DNA of 64,000 bases, taken from positions 1 through 64,000 of the forward strand of contig CADCFA010000011.1 in the NCBI GenBank assembly GCA_902800595.1, written 5' to 3'. The position numbers and the translations under genes were made by a program. The stretch's first letter is position 1. Each line of letters begins with the position of its first letter. This DNA is from an uncultured Prevotellaceae bacterium. GTDB lineage: Bacteria > Bacteroidota > Bacteroidia > Bacteroidales > Bacteroidaceae. Below, piece by piece: positions 25,021 through 33,917 of the stretch. The notes beneath the pieces were generated by a model. The model was not told the origin of the DNA and did not search any database. It worked only from the letters and a program-made list of their open reading frames with translations.

Positions 25021-25048
25021 TTGCAATCTGATTTTTTTAATATATTTG
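25021..25048 (+). promoter_or_regulatory. Promoter ahead of the ABC transporter gene
   Basis: TATATTTG (25041-25048) is a good -7 element. The nearest TTG is 17 bases upstream (25021-25023), shorter than usual. The 24931-25020 stretch upstream has an imperfect inverted repeat (ACCTTGTTATTTA/TAAATAAGGT) that may end the exporter transcript. Confidence 0.5.
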
Positions 25049-25097
25049 CAAGCAAAATTGCAATTTTGGACTTTGTGTTAGTGTTTTAATTAGGAAA

Positions 25098-27998
25098 ATG
25101 ACCGATATACTACTATCCAGTTTCCTTAGCTTGTTTGCCTTGTTTGGCAAGGAAGAAAATGTGGATGCGGCATGGGCGAAAACCATGCTGGAAAACTATC
25201 TGCGCCATCATTTCGGAATCAGAAACATCGAGTCTTACCTCGGTTTCTACAGCGATCTGCGAAACGTCTATGAGATGTCCGACGTGACGGGCATGGATCC
25301 TCAGGCTACCGTTGACGGCATCTGTACAGAGCTGAAAAGTAAGATCTCACACGTAGAGGCCTCGCTGCTGCTGTTGCGTTTGATGGAATTCTGCAACTAT
25401 CAGGAAGGTCACACCGACTATCTGTTTACCACTATGGCTAAGAACTTTCAGATATCCGATGTGCAATTCCAGGTTTTTGTGGATTTTGTCAACAACCGCC
25501 AGAACGAGCACGTGATGATTCATCAGCTCAGCGACACCAAAGGTCAGCTGAAGACATTGTTGAATCCTGAAACGGGTATGCTGCTCTTCACCTACACAGG
25601 TCCTGACACTGTTTTACTCAATGATGTGCCTGTACTATCAGGTGCCTATCAGGTGTGGATCCAGAGTAGTGTGCTGAAGGGAGCCACTGGCAAGCCCGTC
25701 TACTATTCCACCATCCTTGATGCCTACAGAACCGTCAAAGGACTGGCTGTGGACAAGACTGAAGAGGTGGAGTTCTGCGGACGAGACATCAACTTCCGTT
25801 TCCCGAACAGCGACAATGGTATGCACGACCTGAGCTTTACACTGCGCAACGGCGAGCTGTTGGCTATTATGGGTGGTTCAGGTACAGGTAAAACCACACT
25901 TCTCTCTCTGCTGAACGGTACACTGAAACCCCAAAGCGGTAGCATCACCATCAATGGACACGACATCTCTGAGCCTGATGCTAAGGCACTGATAGGATTC
26001 GTGCCACAGGACGATCTGCTGATCGAGGAACTTACCGTCTATCAGAACCTGTGGTTCACAGCTAAGCTCTGCTTCGAGGGTATGAGCGAGGAAGATCTCG
26101 ACAAGCGGGTGATGAAGACCTTGAAGGACTTAGGGCTCGATGCCGCCAAGAACCTGAAGGTGGGTTCCGCTATTAACAAATTCATCTCTGGTGGTCAGCG
26201 CAAACGTCTGAATATCGCCCTTGAGTTGATACGCGAGCCGGCAGTCCTCTTCCTCGATGAGCCTACATCAGGTCTCTCTTCTGCCGATACGGAAAAGGTA
26301 ATCAACCTGCTGAAGGAGCAGACCCAGAAAGGAAAACTGATTATCGTGAATATCCATCAGCCTTCAAGTGATGTCTATAAGCTGTTTGATCGTCTCTGGC
26401 TGCTTGATAAAGGCGGTTATCCTGTCTTCGACGGTAACCCCATTGATGCCATTACCTATTTTAAGACAGCAGCCGACTATGCGGATGCCGACACCAGTGC
26501 TTGTCCCACCTGTGGTAATGTGAACCCGGAGATTGTACTGAATATCATCGATGAAAAGGCACTTAATAACAACGGTGAGATCTCTGATGAGCGCAAGATG
26601 AGTCCACAGGAGTGGCATGAGCTCTATCTGAAGAACAGGCCTGAGTTGCCTGCCCCTGAAGTCAAGGACGTGCCGCATTCTGACCAGAAGAAGCCTCATG
26701 CGTTCAAGCAGTTCCTGATTTTCTTGCGTCGTAACTTCCGTACCAAGATTACCAATGTCCAATACCTGTGTATCACTCTGCTCGAAGCACCATTGCTGGC
26801 TGTGGTCTGTGCCCTGCTGACACGCTATGCCCCACCTGAAGGTTACACCGTGATGGACAACAAGAATCTGGTGAGCTACTTCTTCATGGCTGTCATCGTG
26901 GCTACCTTTATCGGTATGAGTGGCAGTGCTGAGGAGATTATTAAGGATCGTGCGTTACTGAAACGCGAGAGTTTCCTGAATCTGTCATACGGCAGTTATA
27001 TCTCTTCGAAAATTGTCTATATGGCAGGCGTATCACTGCTGCAGACCTTGCTGTTTATCCTTATCGGCAACTATATCATGGGACTTCACGGCTTGTTCCT
27101 GACATGGTGGATCATCCTCTTCGTCACAGCACTACTGTCAAGTCTGATGGGCCTTTTGCTGTCACAGTGCCTGAACTCAGTGGTAGCCATCTATATTACC
27201 ATTCCTATTCTGCTGATTCCACAGATCCTGCTTTGCGGACTGGTTGTCAGCTTCTCCGACCTTGCACCAAAGAGCACCACAGGCAATGTGCCTCTGATTG
27301 GTGAGATTATCCCCACCCGCTGGGCTTACGAGGCATTGGCAGTCACCTCATACACTGATAATATCTACGAGGCACCGTTCTTTGAGACTGACAAGAAGAA
27401 ATATGAGACCCAGTTTTATAACTTCGGATACGTTAATGAGTTGCAGTCACAGCTGGAGACCATGAAGAATGAGGAAAAGCAGGGCGAAGAGGTAAAGCCT
27501 ATCCACATGGAGACCATTCGCATCAACCTGCCCCTCGTAACTGCTTTTTGCGGCATGGAGCCATATAAGGGTGATTACAGCTACCCGTCGCTTCGCCAGT
27601 ATCTGAAGGATGCTGAGAAGATCCTGGTAGATCGCAGTAATACCATTTCGATCAAGGCCGACAAGCAGATCTCTGCTATGGTACGCGAGATGGGTAAGGA
27701 TGCCGTTCTGGAGCTGAAACGCGACAATTACAACCTCAAACTTGAGGATTGTGTGATTGGCGCAGACCAGAGAAACATGCTCGAGGTGATTGACGGCTAC
27801 ATCGTGCCCCGCATGCAGACCATCTTCCTCACCCCGCAAAGCACTTGTGGTCGCGCACCTTTCTATAGTAGCGTGAAGATTCTGGGCACTTGGCAGATTA
27901 AGACGCTTTGGTTCAACATATCCGTCTTGTTGCTGATGGGATTCATTCTCTCTATCTTCCTCTACACCGACTGGCCAGGAAAGATTATCAGGAAGTAG
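25098..27998 (+). CDS. ABCG-like ABC transporter with N-terminal TerB-like helical domain
   Basis: A 966-residue fused transporter. Residues 1-135 are a helical domain resembling TerB-like modules. An ABC ATPase follows (Walker A GGSGTGKTT near 258, signature SGGQRKR near 364, FLDEPTSGL, and INIHQPSSD-type switch). Near residue 468 is a CPTCGN pair. From about 540 there are six hydrophobic helices of an ABC-2 permease (RRNFRTKITNVQYL onwards), interrupted by a large soluble loop of about 170 residues (760-930). NBD-first order and sequence style are ABCG-like. Substrate unknown. It is followed 48 bp later by a lipoprotein gene. Confidence 0.85.
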   Translation: MTDILLSSFLSLFALFGKEENVDAAWAKTMLENYLRHHFGIRNIESYLGFYSDLRNVYEMSDVTGMDPQATVDGICTELKSKISHVEASLLLLRLMEFCNYQEGHTDYLFTTMAKNFQISDVQFQVFVDFVNNRQNEHVMIHQLSDTKGQLKTLLNPETGMLLFTYTGPDTVLLNDVPVLSGAYQVWIQSSVLKGATGKPVYYSTILDAYRTVKGLAVDKTEEVEFCGRDINFRFPNSDNGMHDLSFTLRNGELLAIMGGSGTGKTTLLSLLNGTLKPQSGSITINGHDISEPDAKALIGFVPQDDLLIEELTVYQNLWFTAKLCFEGMSEEDLDKRVMKTLKDLGLDAAKNLKVGSAINKFISGGQRKRLNIALELIREPAVLFLDEPTSGLSSADTEKVINLLKEQTQKGKLIIVNIHQPSSDVYKLFDRLWLLDKGGYPVFDGNPIDAITYFKTAADYADADTSACPTCGNVNPEIVLNIIDEKALNNNGEISDERKMSPQEWHELYLKNRPELPAPEVKDVPHSDQKKPHAFKQFLIFLRRNFRTKITNVQYLCITLLEAPLLAVVCALLTRYAPPEGYTVMDNKNLVSYFFMAVIVATFIGMSGSAEEIIKDRALLKRESFLNLSYGSYISSKIVYMAGVSLLQTLLFILIGNYIMGLHGLFLTWWIILFVTALLSSLMGLLLSQCLNSVVAIYITIPILLIPQILLCGLVVSFSDLAPKSTTGNVPLIGEIIPTRWAYEALAVTSYTDNIYEAPFFETDKKKYETQFYNFGYVNELQSQLETMKNEEKQGEEVKPIHMETIRINLPLVTAFCGMEPYKGDYSYPSLRQYLKDAEKILVDRSNTISIKADKQISAMVREMGKDAVLELKRDNYNLKLEDCVIGADQRNMLEVIDGYIVPRMQTIFLTPQSTCGRAPFYSSVKILGTWQIKTLWFNISVLLLMGFILSIFLYTDWPGKIIRK

Positions 27999-28046
27999 AA
28001 ATATTATTTAATTCATTTATTAATAACTATCAATTCAAAAAAAACA

Positions 28047-28850
28047 ATGAAAAAGTTATCAATTCTCGCTGTAGCATTCGCAGCAATCGCATTTGCAGCT
28101 TGTGGAAACAAAACTGCAAAAAACGCTGAGTCAGAAGATTCAGTGGTTAAGAGTTTCGAACAGGAGCAGATTGAGGCAAGCATCAAGATGCATGTTGACA
28201 GTCTGGCAAGTGAAATCGGTAAATTGAAGCAGCTCCCATTCCTGCAGAGCGACAACGAAGGTTCTTTCAAGCTGACAAAGGAAGAGAAGCAGGTTAAGCC
28301 CGACTATCTGCTGAATCCTTCTGTAGCAGAGGAAGCTACCACACTCGCAGAGAAATACCGCGTGCTGGCAGCACTTGAAGTTGATAAGAGCATTGCCAAG
28401 CTTTATGAGATGCCTCTTGAGGATTACGAGAAAGCTATCACCAAGCTGGCTGCCGACATCAACGATCCTTCTTTCAAGGTTCTTGAAAACACCAGCGCTG
28501 CTGAGACTCCTCAGGCTCTCTATGATGCCATGAACGAGAACAGCCGCATCAACTACTTCTGGCAGGTAGCCGCAGCTTCTCTCATCGAGCAGATGTATTG
28601 CGCCAGCAAGAACTCAGACAAGTTCCTCTCTGCTTTCGACGATGACGCTGCTGCCAACACCACCTTCCGTATCGTGCTGATCCTCGATGCTCTGAACCGT
28701 CTCTCTGAGTACGATCCCGACATCAAGCCAGTTGCTGAGGCACTTTCTACTCTCGACACCCTGAATGCTACTACCGTTAGCGAGCTGAAGTCTCAGCTCC
28801 AGGAAGCTAAGGAGCAGATTGACGCTGCCCGTAAGGCCCTCACTAAGTAA
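28047..28850 (+). CDS. Lipoprotein of unknown function
   Basis: A 267-residue lipoprotein: signal with lipobox AFAAC (Cys19). The mature part is acidic and mostly helical, with a Leu/Glu/Ala-rich C-terminal coiled-coil-like segment (SELKSQLQEAKEQIDAARK). I do not recognise a named domain; similar lipoproteins are common in Bacteroidales. A strong terminator follows at 28875-28901. Confidence 0.8.
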   Translation: MKKLSILAVAFAAIAFAACGNKTAKNAESEDSVVKSFEQEQIEASIKMHVDSLASEIGKLKQLPFLQSDNEGSFKLTKEEKQVKPDYLLNPSVAEEATTLAEKYRVLAALEVDKSIAKLYEMPLEDYEKAITKLAADINDPSFKVLENTSAAETPQALYDAMNENSRINYFWQVAAASLIEQMYCASKNSDKFLSAFDDDAAANTTFRIVLILDALNRLSEYDPDIKPVAEALSTLDTLNATTVSELKSQLQEAKEQIDAARKALTK

Positions 28851-28874
28851 GCATTTACACCTTATTATAATATA

Positions 28875-28901
28875 CCCCCGGAAGTGATCAACTTTCGGGG
28901 G
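28875..28901. terminator. Bidirectional terminator overlapping the ribD stop codon
   Basis: CCCCCGGAAGT (28875-28885) pairs with ACTTTCGGGGG (28891-28901) around GATCA, with one G-T pair. TTATTTT follows on the plus strand. The ribD stop codon (minus strand, 28888-28890) is inside the loop, so the hairpin serves both convergent genes. Confidence 0.88.
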
Positions 28902-29820
28902 TTATTTTATGATAGCGCACCAACTGGTTCTCGCCGTCTCTGATGGTCTCTTCCACCATCGCCTCTGCAGGTATCTGCGGGGCTCTTGTGCCGTCGCCAA
29001 CCGTCATACCTAAGTTCGTCTCCACGCGAAGCTCATCCCAAAGTCCCTTGTCAAGAAACGTCTGTAAGGTCTTGGCACCGCCTTCCACTATCAACGACTG
29101 AATCTGGTGGGCATACAGACTCTCCAGGTTCAGGGGATGCGAGCGATCAATCACCAGCCGTTTCGGATTGGAGCCATACCACTCACGCACAGTCAACTGA
29201 GGATGCTCTCGCTCTTCTGTCACGCGTCCCACAAGGATGGCATCTTCTTCTGCCCTCAGTTTATGTGATAACATCTTCGTAAAGTCGTTGGATATCCGAA
29301 CAGGCTTGAAATGGTCATCGATAAAGCCATTAGCCGTCTGAGCCCACTTCAGGATGATATAAGGCCGCTGTTCACGATGAAAAGTGAAGAAACGACGGTT
29401 CAGAGCCTCACATTCCTTCTCAAGCACACCCACTTCCACTTCAATACCGGCATTTCTCAGTTTACGGATACCCCGACCTTTCACCTCAGCAAAGGGATCC
29501 ACACAGCCCACAACGACACGCTTCACACCTTTCTTGATAATCAGGTCGGCACAAGGGGGCGTCTTGCCATAGTGAGAGCAGGGTTCCAGGTTCACATAGA
29601 TCGTAGCCTCAGCCAATAACGGCTCGTCTTCTGACTTCACAGAGGCAAAGGCATTCACTTCTGCATGCCCCTCTCCACAGCGCACATGATACCCTTCGCC
29701 GATAATCCTGCCATCGGATGATACTATCACTGCCCCAACCATCGGATTGGGCTTGGCATTCTGCCGACCATTCCGAGCCAACTGCAGACAGCGCCGCATA
29801 TATTTTACGTCATCTATCAT
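28888..29820 (-). CDS. ribD: Riboflavin biosynthesis protein RibD (deaminase/reductase)
   Basis: A 310-residue bifunctional enzyme for the second and third steps of riboflavin synthesis. The deaminase domain has HAEVNAF (52-58) and PCSHYGKTPPC (80-90), giving the His and two Cys zinc ligands. The reductase domain starts near residue 148. Compared with typical RibD (about 360 residues) the reductase lacks roughly 40 residues: KRLVIDRSHPLNL runs straight into YAHQIQSLIVEGG, where other members have further strands in between. The core NADPH-binding ends are present. An A/G-rich tandem repeat precedes the start. Confidence 0.9.
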   Translation of the reverse strand: MIDDVKYMRRCLQLARNGRQNAKPNPMVGAVIVSSDGRIIGEGYHVRCGEGHAEVNAFASVKSEDEPLLAEATIYVNLEPCSHYGKTPPCADLIIKKGVKRVVVGCVDPFAEVKGRGIRKLRNAGIEVEVGVLEKECEALNRRFFTFHREQRPYIILKWAQTANGFIDDHFKPVRISNDFTKMLSHKLRAEEDAILVGRVTEEREHPQLTVREWYGSNPKRLVIDRSHPLNLESLYAHQIQSLIVEGGAKTLQTFLDKGLWDELRVETNLGMTVGDGTRAPQIPAEAMVEETIRDGENQLVRYHKITPES

Positions 29821-29823
29821 ATA

Positions 29824-29861
29824 TTTTTCACTTTTTCACTTTTCACTTTTCACTTTTTTTC
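29824..29861. repeat. CACTTTT tandem tract between ribD and prmC
   Basis: CAC starts at 29829, 29837, 29844 and 29851, period 7-8. On the minus strand it reads AGTGAAA and runs into the ribD ATG as an A/G-rich leader. On the plus strand it occupies the region where the prmC -33 element should be. Confidence 0.75.
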
Positions 29862-29878
29862 TTAACTTTGCATCCGCT

Positions 29879-30718
29879 ATGACATACGAAACGCTCTGTC
29901 ACAGACTGACCACATGCTATGATGCAGGTGAGGCTAAAGCCCTCGTCCGCTGGGTACTCGACGTGCGTTTCGGCATGTCGCTGACAGACATTCTTTGCGG
30001 CAAAGTTACACAATTATCTGCAGATGACCAAGCAGAACTGGAAAAAATCATGCAACGACTCGAAAGTGGTGAGCCTGTACAATATATAATAGGTGTAGCC
30101 GATTTCGCTGGGCGACAGTTCCAGGTAGCCCCAGGTGTACTCATCCCCCGACCAGAGACAGCTGAACTCTGCGAATGGATCATCAGCAGTGAGAAGAGAG
30201 ATAAAAAATGCCGTTTACTCGACATCGGCACTGGTAGCGGATGTATCGCCATCACCCTTGCGGCAGCGTTGCCTCAGGCACAAGTCATAGCATGGGACAT
30301 CTCCGATGATGCCCTCCGCATAGCCCAAGGAAATGCCAAAGCCCTGGGGGCGAACGTCGCCTTCGAGAAAAGAGACATCCTGAAGACCTCTCTTTCCACT
30401 TCACAAACATGGGATGTCATCGTGAGTAATCCGCCTTACATAAAACCTAAAGAGCGCAATGGAATGGAGAGAAACGTTCTCGATTATGAGCCCCACCTCG
30501 CCCTCTTCGCACCAGAGCAGAATCCCATCATCTTTTACCAGCGCATTGGCGACTATGCCTGGCAGAGCCTCAACAATGAGGGACTCCTCTTCTTCGAACT
30601 GAATCCCTTGACAGCTGATGACGTGGAGAGCTATCTCAGTAACCTCGGGTTCTCAGACATCGAGATTCGCCAGGACCAGTTTGGTAAGCAACGATTCCTT
30701 AAAGCTAAGAAGATATGA
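29879..30718 (+). CDS. prmC: Peptide chain release factor N5-glutamine methyltransferase
   Basis: A 279-residue SAM-dependent methyltransferase that modifies the Gln of the GGQ motif in release factors. The N-terminal helical domain covers about 1-80. The SAM-binding motif LDIGTGSGCIAI is followed by the catalytic NPPY near 184-187. The start is the ATG at 29879: TAACTTTG (29863-29870) lies just upstream, so longer forms starting before it are unlikely and the leader is only about five bases. recX overlaps the end by four bases (ATGA). Confidence 0.93.
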   Translation: MTYETLCHRLTTCYDAGEAKALVRWVLDVRFGMSLTDILCGKVTQLSADDQAELEKIMQRLESGEPVQYIIGVADFAGRQFQVAPGVLIPRPETAELCEWIISSEKRDKKCRLLDIGTGSGCIAITLAAALPQAQVIAWDISDDALRIAQGNAKALGANVAFEKRDILKTSLSTSQTWDVIVSNPPYIKPKERNGMERNVLDYEPHLALFAPEQNPIIFYQRIGDYAWQSLNNEGLLFFELNPLTADDVESYLSNLGFSDIEIRQDQFGKQRFLKAKKI

Positions 30719-31206
30719 AGAAAGAAATGACAGAACAAGAGGCATTCCTGCAACTGGCAGCCCTCTGTGCACAAGCAGAACACTGTGAACAGGAGATGCG
30801 TGACAAACTCAAACGCTGGGATATCGATGAGTCCGCACAAGACCGCATCATCCAGCGCCTTATCCGTGAACGCTATATCGACAATGAACGTTATGCCAGA
30901 GCCTTTGTGAAAGACAAGATACGCTATAACAAATGGGGGCGTCGCAAGGTGCAGCAGGCTCTCTGGCTGAAGCGGATCGATAAAGACATCCAGCAGCGTG
31001 TACTCGATGAAATCGATGATCAGGAGTACCTCAATGTGCTCCGTCCTCTGCTCCGACAGAAGCGGAAGACCATCAAAGCCCAGAATGACTACGAACTGAA
31101 CCAGAAACTCGTGCGCTTTGCCTTGGGGCGCGGGTTCACCTTCGATATCATCCGCCAATGCCTCGATGTCGATGAGGAGATGGAAGAATACGATGAAACC
31201 GATTAG
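30715..31206 (+). CDS. recX: Regulatory protein RecX
   Basis: A 163-residue helical-repeat protein of the RecX family, which modulates RecA filaments. Typical segments include RERYIDNERYARAFVKDKIRYNKWG, followed by the second and third helical repeats. It overlaps prmC by ATGA and comF by 14 bases, so the three genes are tightly coupled. RecX with ComF, and dprA elsewhere in the window, are DNA-uptake or recombination genes. Confidence 0.9.
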   Translation: MKKEMTEQEAFLQLAALCAQAEHCEQEMRDKLKRWDIDESAQDRIIQRLIRERYIDNERYARAFVKDKIRYNKWGRRKVQQALWLKRIDKDIQQRVLDEIDDQEYLNVLRPLLRQKRKTIKAQNDYELNQKLVRFALGRGFTFDIIRQCLDVDEEMEEYDETD

Positions 31207-31894
31207 TTTCTGGCGTCGTCTGCTCGATCTGATAGCCCCACGTCTTTGTGTGGTGTGTGGGCATCGTCTCACGGTGACGGAAGAGACCATCTGCTCAACA
31301 TGCAACCTCCATCTGCCTCGCACTGGATTCCACCTCAATGCCTATGAGAACGAGATGGCCCGACTCTTCTGGGCACAGATTCCCATCGAGCGCGCCACCG
31401 CCTTCTTCTACTATGAGCCTCATGCCGAAACCGCCAATATCATCTACGAACTGAAATACAAGAACCGCCCCGAGATCGGCAGTATCGTGGGGCGCATGCT
31501 GGCAAAAGAGATCCAGCCCTCAGGATTCTTCGATGGAATCGACGGAATCGTACCAGTCCCTCTGGCAAAGAAGCGTCAGCGCCAGCGCGGCTACAACCAG
31601 AGTGAGGAGATAGCCCGGGGTGTCAGCGAGATCACAGGACTGCCTATCTATAAGAAGGTGGTGAGGCGCAACAGCTTCAAAGGCTCTCAGACCAACAAAG
31701 GTCGTTGGGATCGCCAGGAGAATGTAGAACATGTCTTCGAACTCATCGACGCAGAAGCCGTCAGCAACAAACATCTGCTCCTCATCGATGATGTCGTCAC
31801 CACAGGTGCCACCTGTATCGCCTGTGCCAAAGCCCTCTGCCAGACCGAAGGCGTCCGCATCAGCATCCTCTCCCTCGGCTTCGCCAAGTCTTAG
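31193..31894 (+). CDS. comF: ComF family phosphoribosyltransferase-like protein
   Basis: A 233-residue protein with a zinc-ribbon N terminus (CVVC at 19-22, CSTC at 34-37) and a phosphoribosyltransferase fold with the PRPP-loop LLLIDDVVTTGAT near 192. ComF is required for DNA uptake in naturally competent bacteria; its exact activity is not defined. The start chosen (31193) overlaps the recX end by 14 bases. An in-frame ATG at 31118 lies inside recX and would add 25 residues without ComF similarity. Confidence 0.9.
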   Translation: MKPISFWRRLLDLIAPRLCVVCGHRLTVTEETICSTCNLHLPRTGFHLNAYENEMARLFWAQIPIERATAFFYYEPHAETANIIYELKYKNRPEIGSIVGRMLAKEIQPSGFFDGIDGIVPVPLAKKRQRQRGYNQSEEIARGVSEITGLPIYKKVVRRNSFKGSQTNKGRWDRQENVEHVFELIDAEAVSNKHLLLIDDVVTTGATCIACAKALCQTEGVRISILSLGFAKS

Positions 31895-31895
31895 T

Positions 31896-33008
31896 TTAAA
31901 TGAGCCAAAGCCTCATCATCTGGTCGGCGATATAGTAGTTGCCAGAGTTAAAAGATACCAATCCGATTTCCTGCAGCTTCTTGATAGCACTCTGAACGCT
32001 ACTGGCTGACTTGAGACTGTGTCGGCGAATAAAGGCACCGGATGTGATCTGCTTTGCCCAATGTTCCTTGGCGATGGCATAAAGCAATTCTTTCTGAGGC
32101 AAAGTCAGGCGAGCCATTATTTCACTATAGTGCCTGTTGGCTTCCCTAACCATCTGGATAATCACCTTTTCTGTCATCTCTTTCGTGCAAAGAGCGCCTG
32201 AATCCGTTTCAGCAAAAGCCTCGCGCATGGTTTTCTGATTGTAATAGGTGTTACCGTCAAAGGTATGATACACATGGGTGATAGCGTCATCGGAGATTCT
32301 TTTCCCATTGGCGAGGAAATGATGATGTACAAATGCGGCATATTTTTCTTCTTCGATGACGTCGAGACTCTGGATATCAGCGCTGTTATAGAATGGGCGA
32401 GCGGCATCGAGGAACATCTCTTCTAACAGGTGACGCTCACTTCCAGAGAAGATAAACTGCGTATTGGATAGTTTCTGAATGTGCGAGCGGAGCTCTGCCT
32501 CGATGTTTTTCTCCGGATAATTAGTGATCTGTTGGAATTCGTCGATTGCAACAAGGCATTTCTTTCCTGCGTTTTCTAAGGTTCGGAATATCTCCTCTAA
32601 AGAGTAGATGGGATTCTGTATGTCGCCGATGGCTATACCAAAGGTAGGAAGGGCGGTTATAGGATCAAAGCCGATGTTACCTGTAAGAGACCGCATCGTG
32701 GCGATTGCCAGTTTCTGCATCTTCTGACCTCGAGAGGCAAGGGTGTTGAAGACTGCTTTGCCCAGTTCGTAGGTGAATTCTTGCAAAGTGGATGTCTTTA
32801 AGATGTCTATAAAGAAAGTTATGTAATTATCGCTGATGCTATGTTTGTCAAAGCAGTAATACATGAGCTGGGTTTTCCCTACACGGCGAGGTGCCATGAG
32901 TACGACATTTGCTCCATTGGTAAGGCTCTGGAGCAGGCGTGTGGATTCCTCTTTCCTGTCACAAAATAGTTCTGCAGGGATTTTACCTGTGGTTATAAAT
33001 GGATTCAT
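31896..33008 (-). CDS. AAA/ATPase_2-type ATP-binding protein
   Basis: A 370-residue P-loop protein of the group of archaeal-type ATPases common as repeated paralogues in Bacteroidales. The Walker A motif is APRRVGKT (39-46). The Walker B strand CLVAIDEFQQI lies near 145. The C-terminal third looks like a winged helix (residues near TSGAFIRRHSLKSASSVQSA). Function unknown; members are often linked to DNA or membrane processes. The start at 33008 fits a TATATTTG element on the minus strand (33027-33034) with a 15-base leader; the longer form from 33029 would start inside the promoter. Confidence 0.8.
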   Translation of the reverse strand: MNPFITTGKIPAELFCDRKEESTRLLQSLTNGANVVLMAPRRVGKTQLMYYCFDKHSISDNYITFFIDILKTSTLQEFTYELGKAVFNTLASRGQKMQKLAIATMRSLTGNIGFDPITALPTFGIAIGDIQNPIYSLEEIFRTLENAGKKCLVAIDEFQQITNYPEKNIEAELRSHIQKLSNTQFIFSGSERHLLEEMFLDAARPFYNSADIQSLDVIEEEKYAAFVHHHFLANGKRISDDAITHVYHTFDGNTYYNQKTMREAFAETDSGALCTKEMTEKVIIQMVREANRHYSEIMARLTLPQKELLYAIAKEHWAKQITSGAFIRRHSLKSASSVQSAIKKLQEIGLVSFNSGNYYIADQMMRLWLI

Positions 33009-33137
33009 AAGCAAACGTTTTAACCGCAAATATAGACATTCTTTCCCAAAGATACAAGGAATCGCCCTTGAATCGTTATTTATTTTGAATTATTTAACTT
33101 GCATTATGCAAATTGCATAATAAAGATGCTCATGTTC

Positions 33138-33186
33138 GGAAATAACCAAATAAATTTGGTATTTCGCTCACTTATTCGTAACTTTG
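33138..33186 (+). promoter_or_regulatory. pyrE promoter with palindrome shared with argS
   Basis: TTTG (33155-33158), 20 bases, TAACTTTG (33179-33186). The palindrome CCAAATAAATTTGG (33146-33159) overlaps the -33 element, in the same position and within the same ~32-bp conserved block as in front of argS. Confidence 0.75.
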
Positions 33187-33208
33187 CAGCCAAATCAACG
33201 TTGAAATT

Positions 33209-33844
33209 ATGGATATCAAGAATCAATTTGCCAAGAAACTGATGGACATTCAGGCCATCAAGCTGCAGCCCAACGACCCGTTTACATGGGCTTCAGGCTG
33301 GAAATCACCCATTTATACCGACAACCGTAAGACACTGTCGTTCCCTCAGCTCCGCTCGTTTGTGAAGCTGGAACTCTGTCACGCCATTCAGGAGAACTTC
33401 CCTGAGGCAGAGGCTGTGGCTGGTGTTGCTACTGGAGCCATAGCACAAGGTGCACTCGTGGCTGATCAGCTGGGACTCCCCTACAGCTATGTGCGTCCGA
33501 AGCCGAAGGATCACGGCATGGGCAACCAGGTGGAAGGTGAGATCAAGAAAGGTGCCAAGGTGGTAGTGGTTGAGGATCTGATCTCCACTGGCGGCAGCAG
33601 TCTGAAAGCCGTTGCAGCCCTGCGTGAGTATGGTGTAGAGGTGATTGGCATGGTGGCATCGTTCACCTATGGTTTCCCTGTGGCAGAGCAGGCCTTCGCG
33701 GAGGCTGGTGTGAAGCTCATCACCCTGAGCAACTACGAGGCTGTGATCGAGGAAGCTGCCAAGACAGGCTATATCAAGGAGGAAGACAAGGCTGTACTCG
33801 CCGAATGGCGCAAGAGCCCCGACACCTGGAAGCAGACAGAGTAA
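33209..33844 (+). CDS. pyrE: Orotate phosphoribosyltransferase
   Basis: A 211-residue enzyme that converts orotate and PRPP to orotidine monophosphate in pyrimidine synthesis. The PRPP motif VVVVEDLISTGGSS and the loop KPKDHGMGNQVEG are clear. It heads a run with an SRPBCC protein, argH and a lipoprotein on the same strand. Pairing pyrE with argH links two pathways that share carbamoyl phosphate upstream. Confidence 0.96.
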   Translation: MDIKNQFAKKLMDIQAIKLQPNDPFTWASGWKSPIYTDNRKTLSFPQLRSFVKLELCHAIQENFPEAEAVAGVATGAIAQGALVADQLGLPYSYVRPKPKDHGMGNQVEGEIKKGAKVVVVEDLISTGGSSLKAVAALREYGVEVIGMVASFTYGFPVAEQAFAEAGVKLITLSNYEAVIEEAAKTGYIKEEDKAVLAEWRKSPDTWKQTE

Positions 33845-33917
33845 TAATAAAGACAGAGTAACAGAATAACAAAAGTTAATATGTTAATATGTTACTGTGT
33901 CAAAAAGAAATGATATT

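Noticed and set aside
24931..25097. A riboswitch or small peptide gene before the ABC transporter
   Set aside because: Only weak inverted repeats and A+T-rich promoter sequence are visible; no known riboswitch core and no double-glycine frame.
22726..27998. The ABC transporter at 25098 as the missing partner of the peptide exporter
   Set aside because: It is an ABCG-like full transporter with its own promoter and no adaptor features, so it is treated as separate.
33845..33917. Attenuator between pyrE and the SRPBCC gene
   Set aside because: AGTAACA and TGTTACT could pair, but the loop is long and A+T-rich with no T run after it, so the evidence is too weak.
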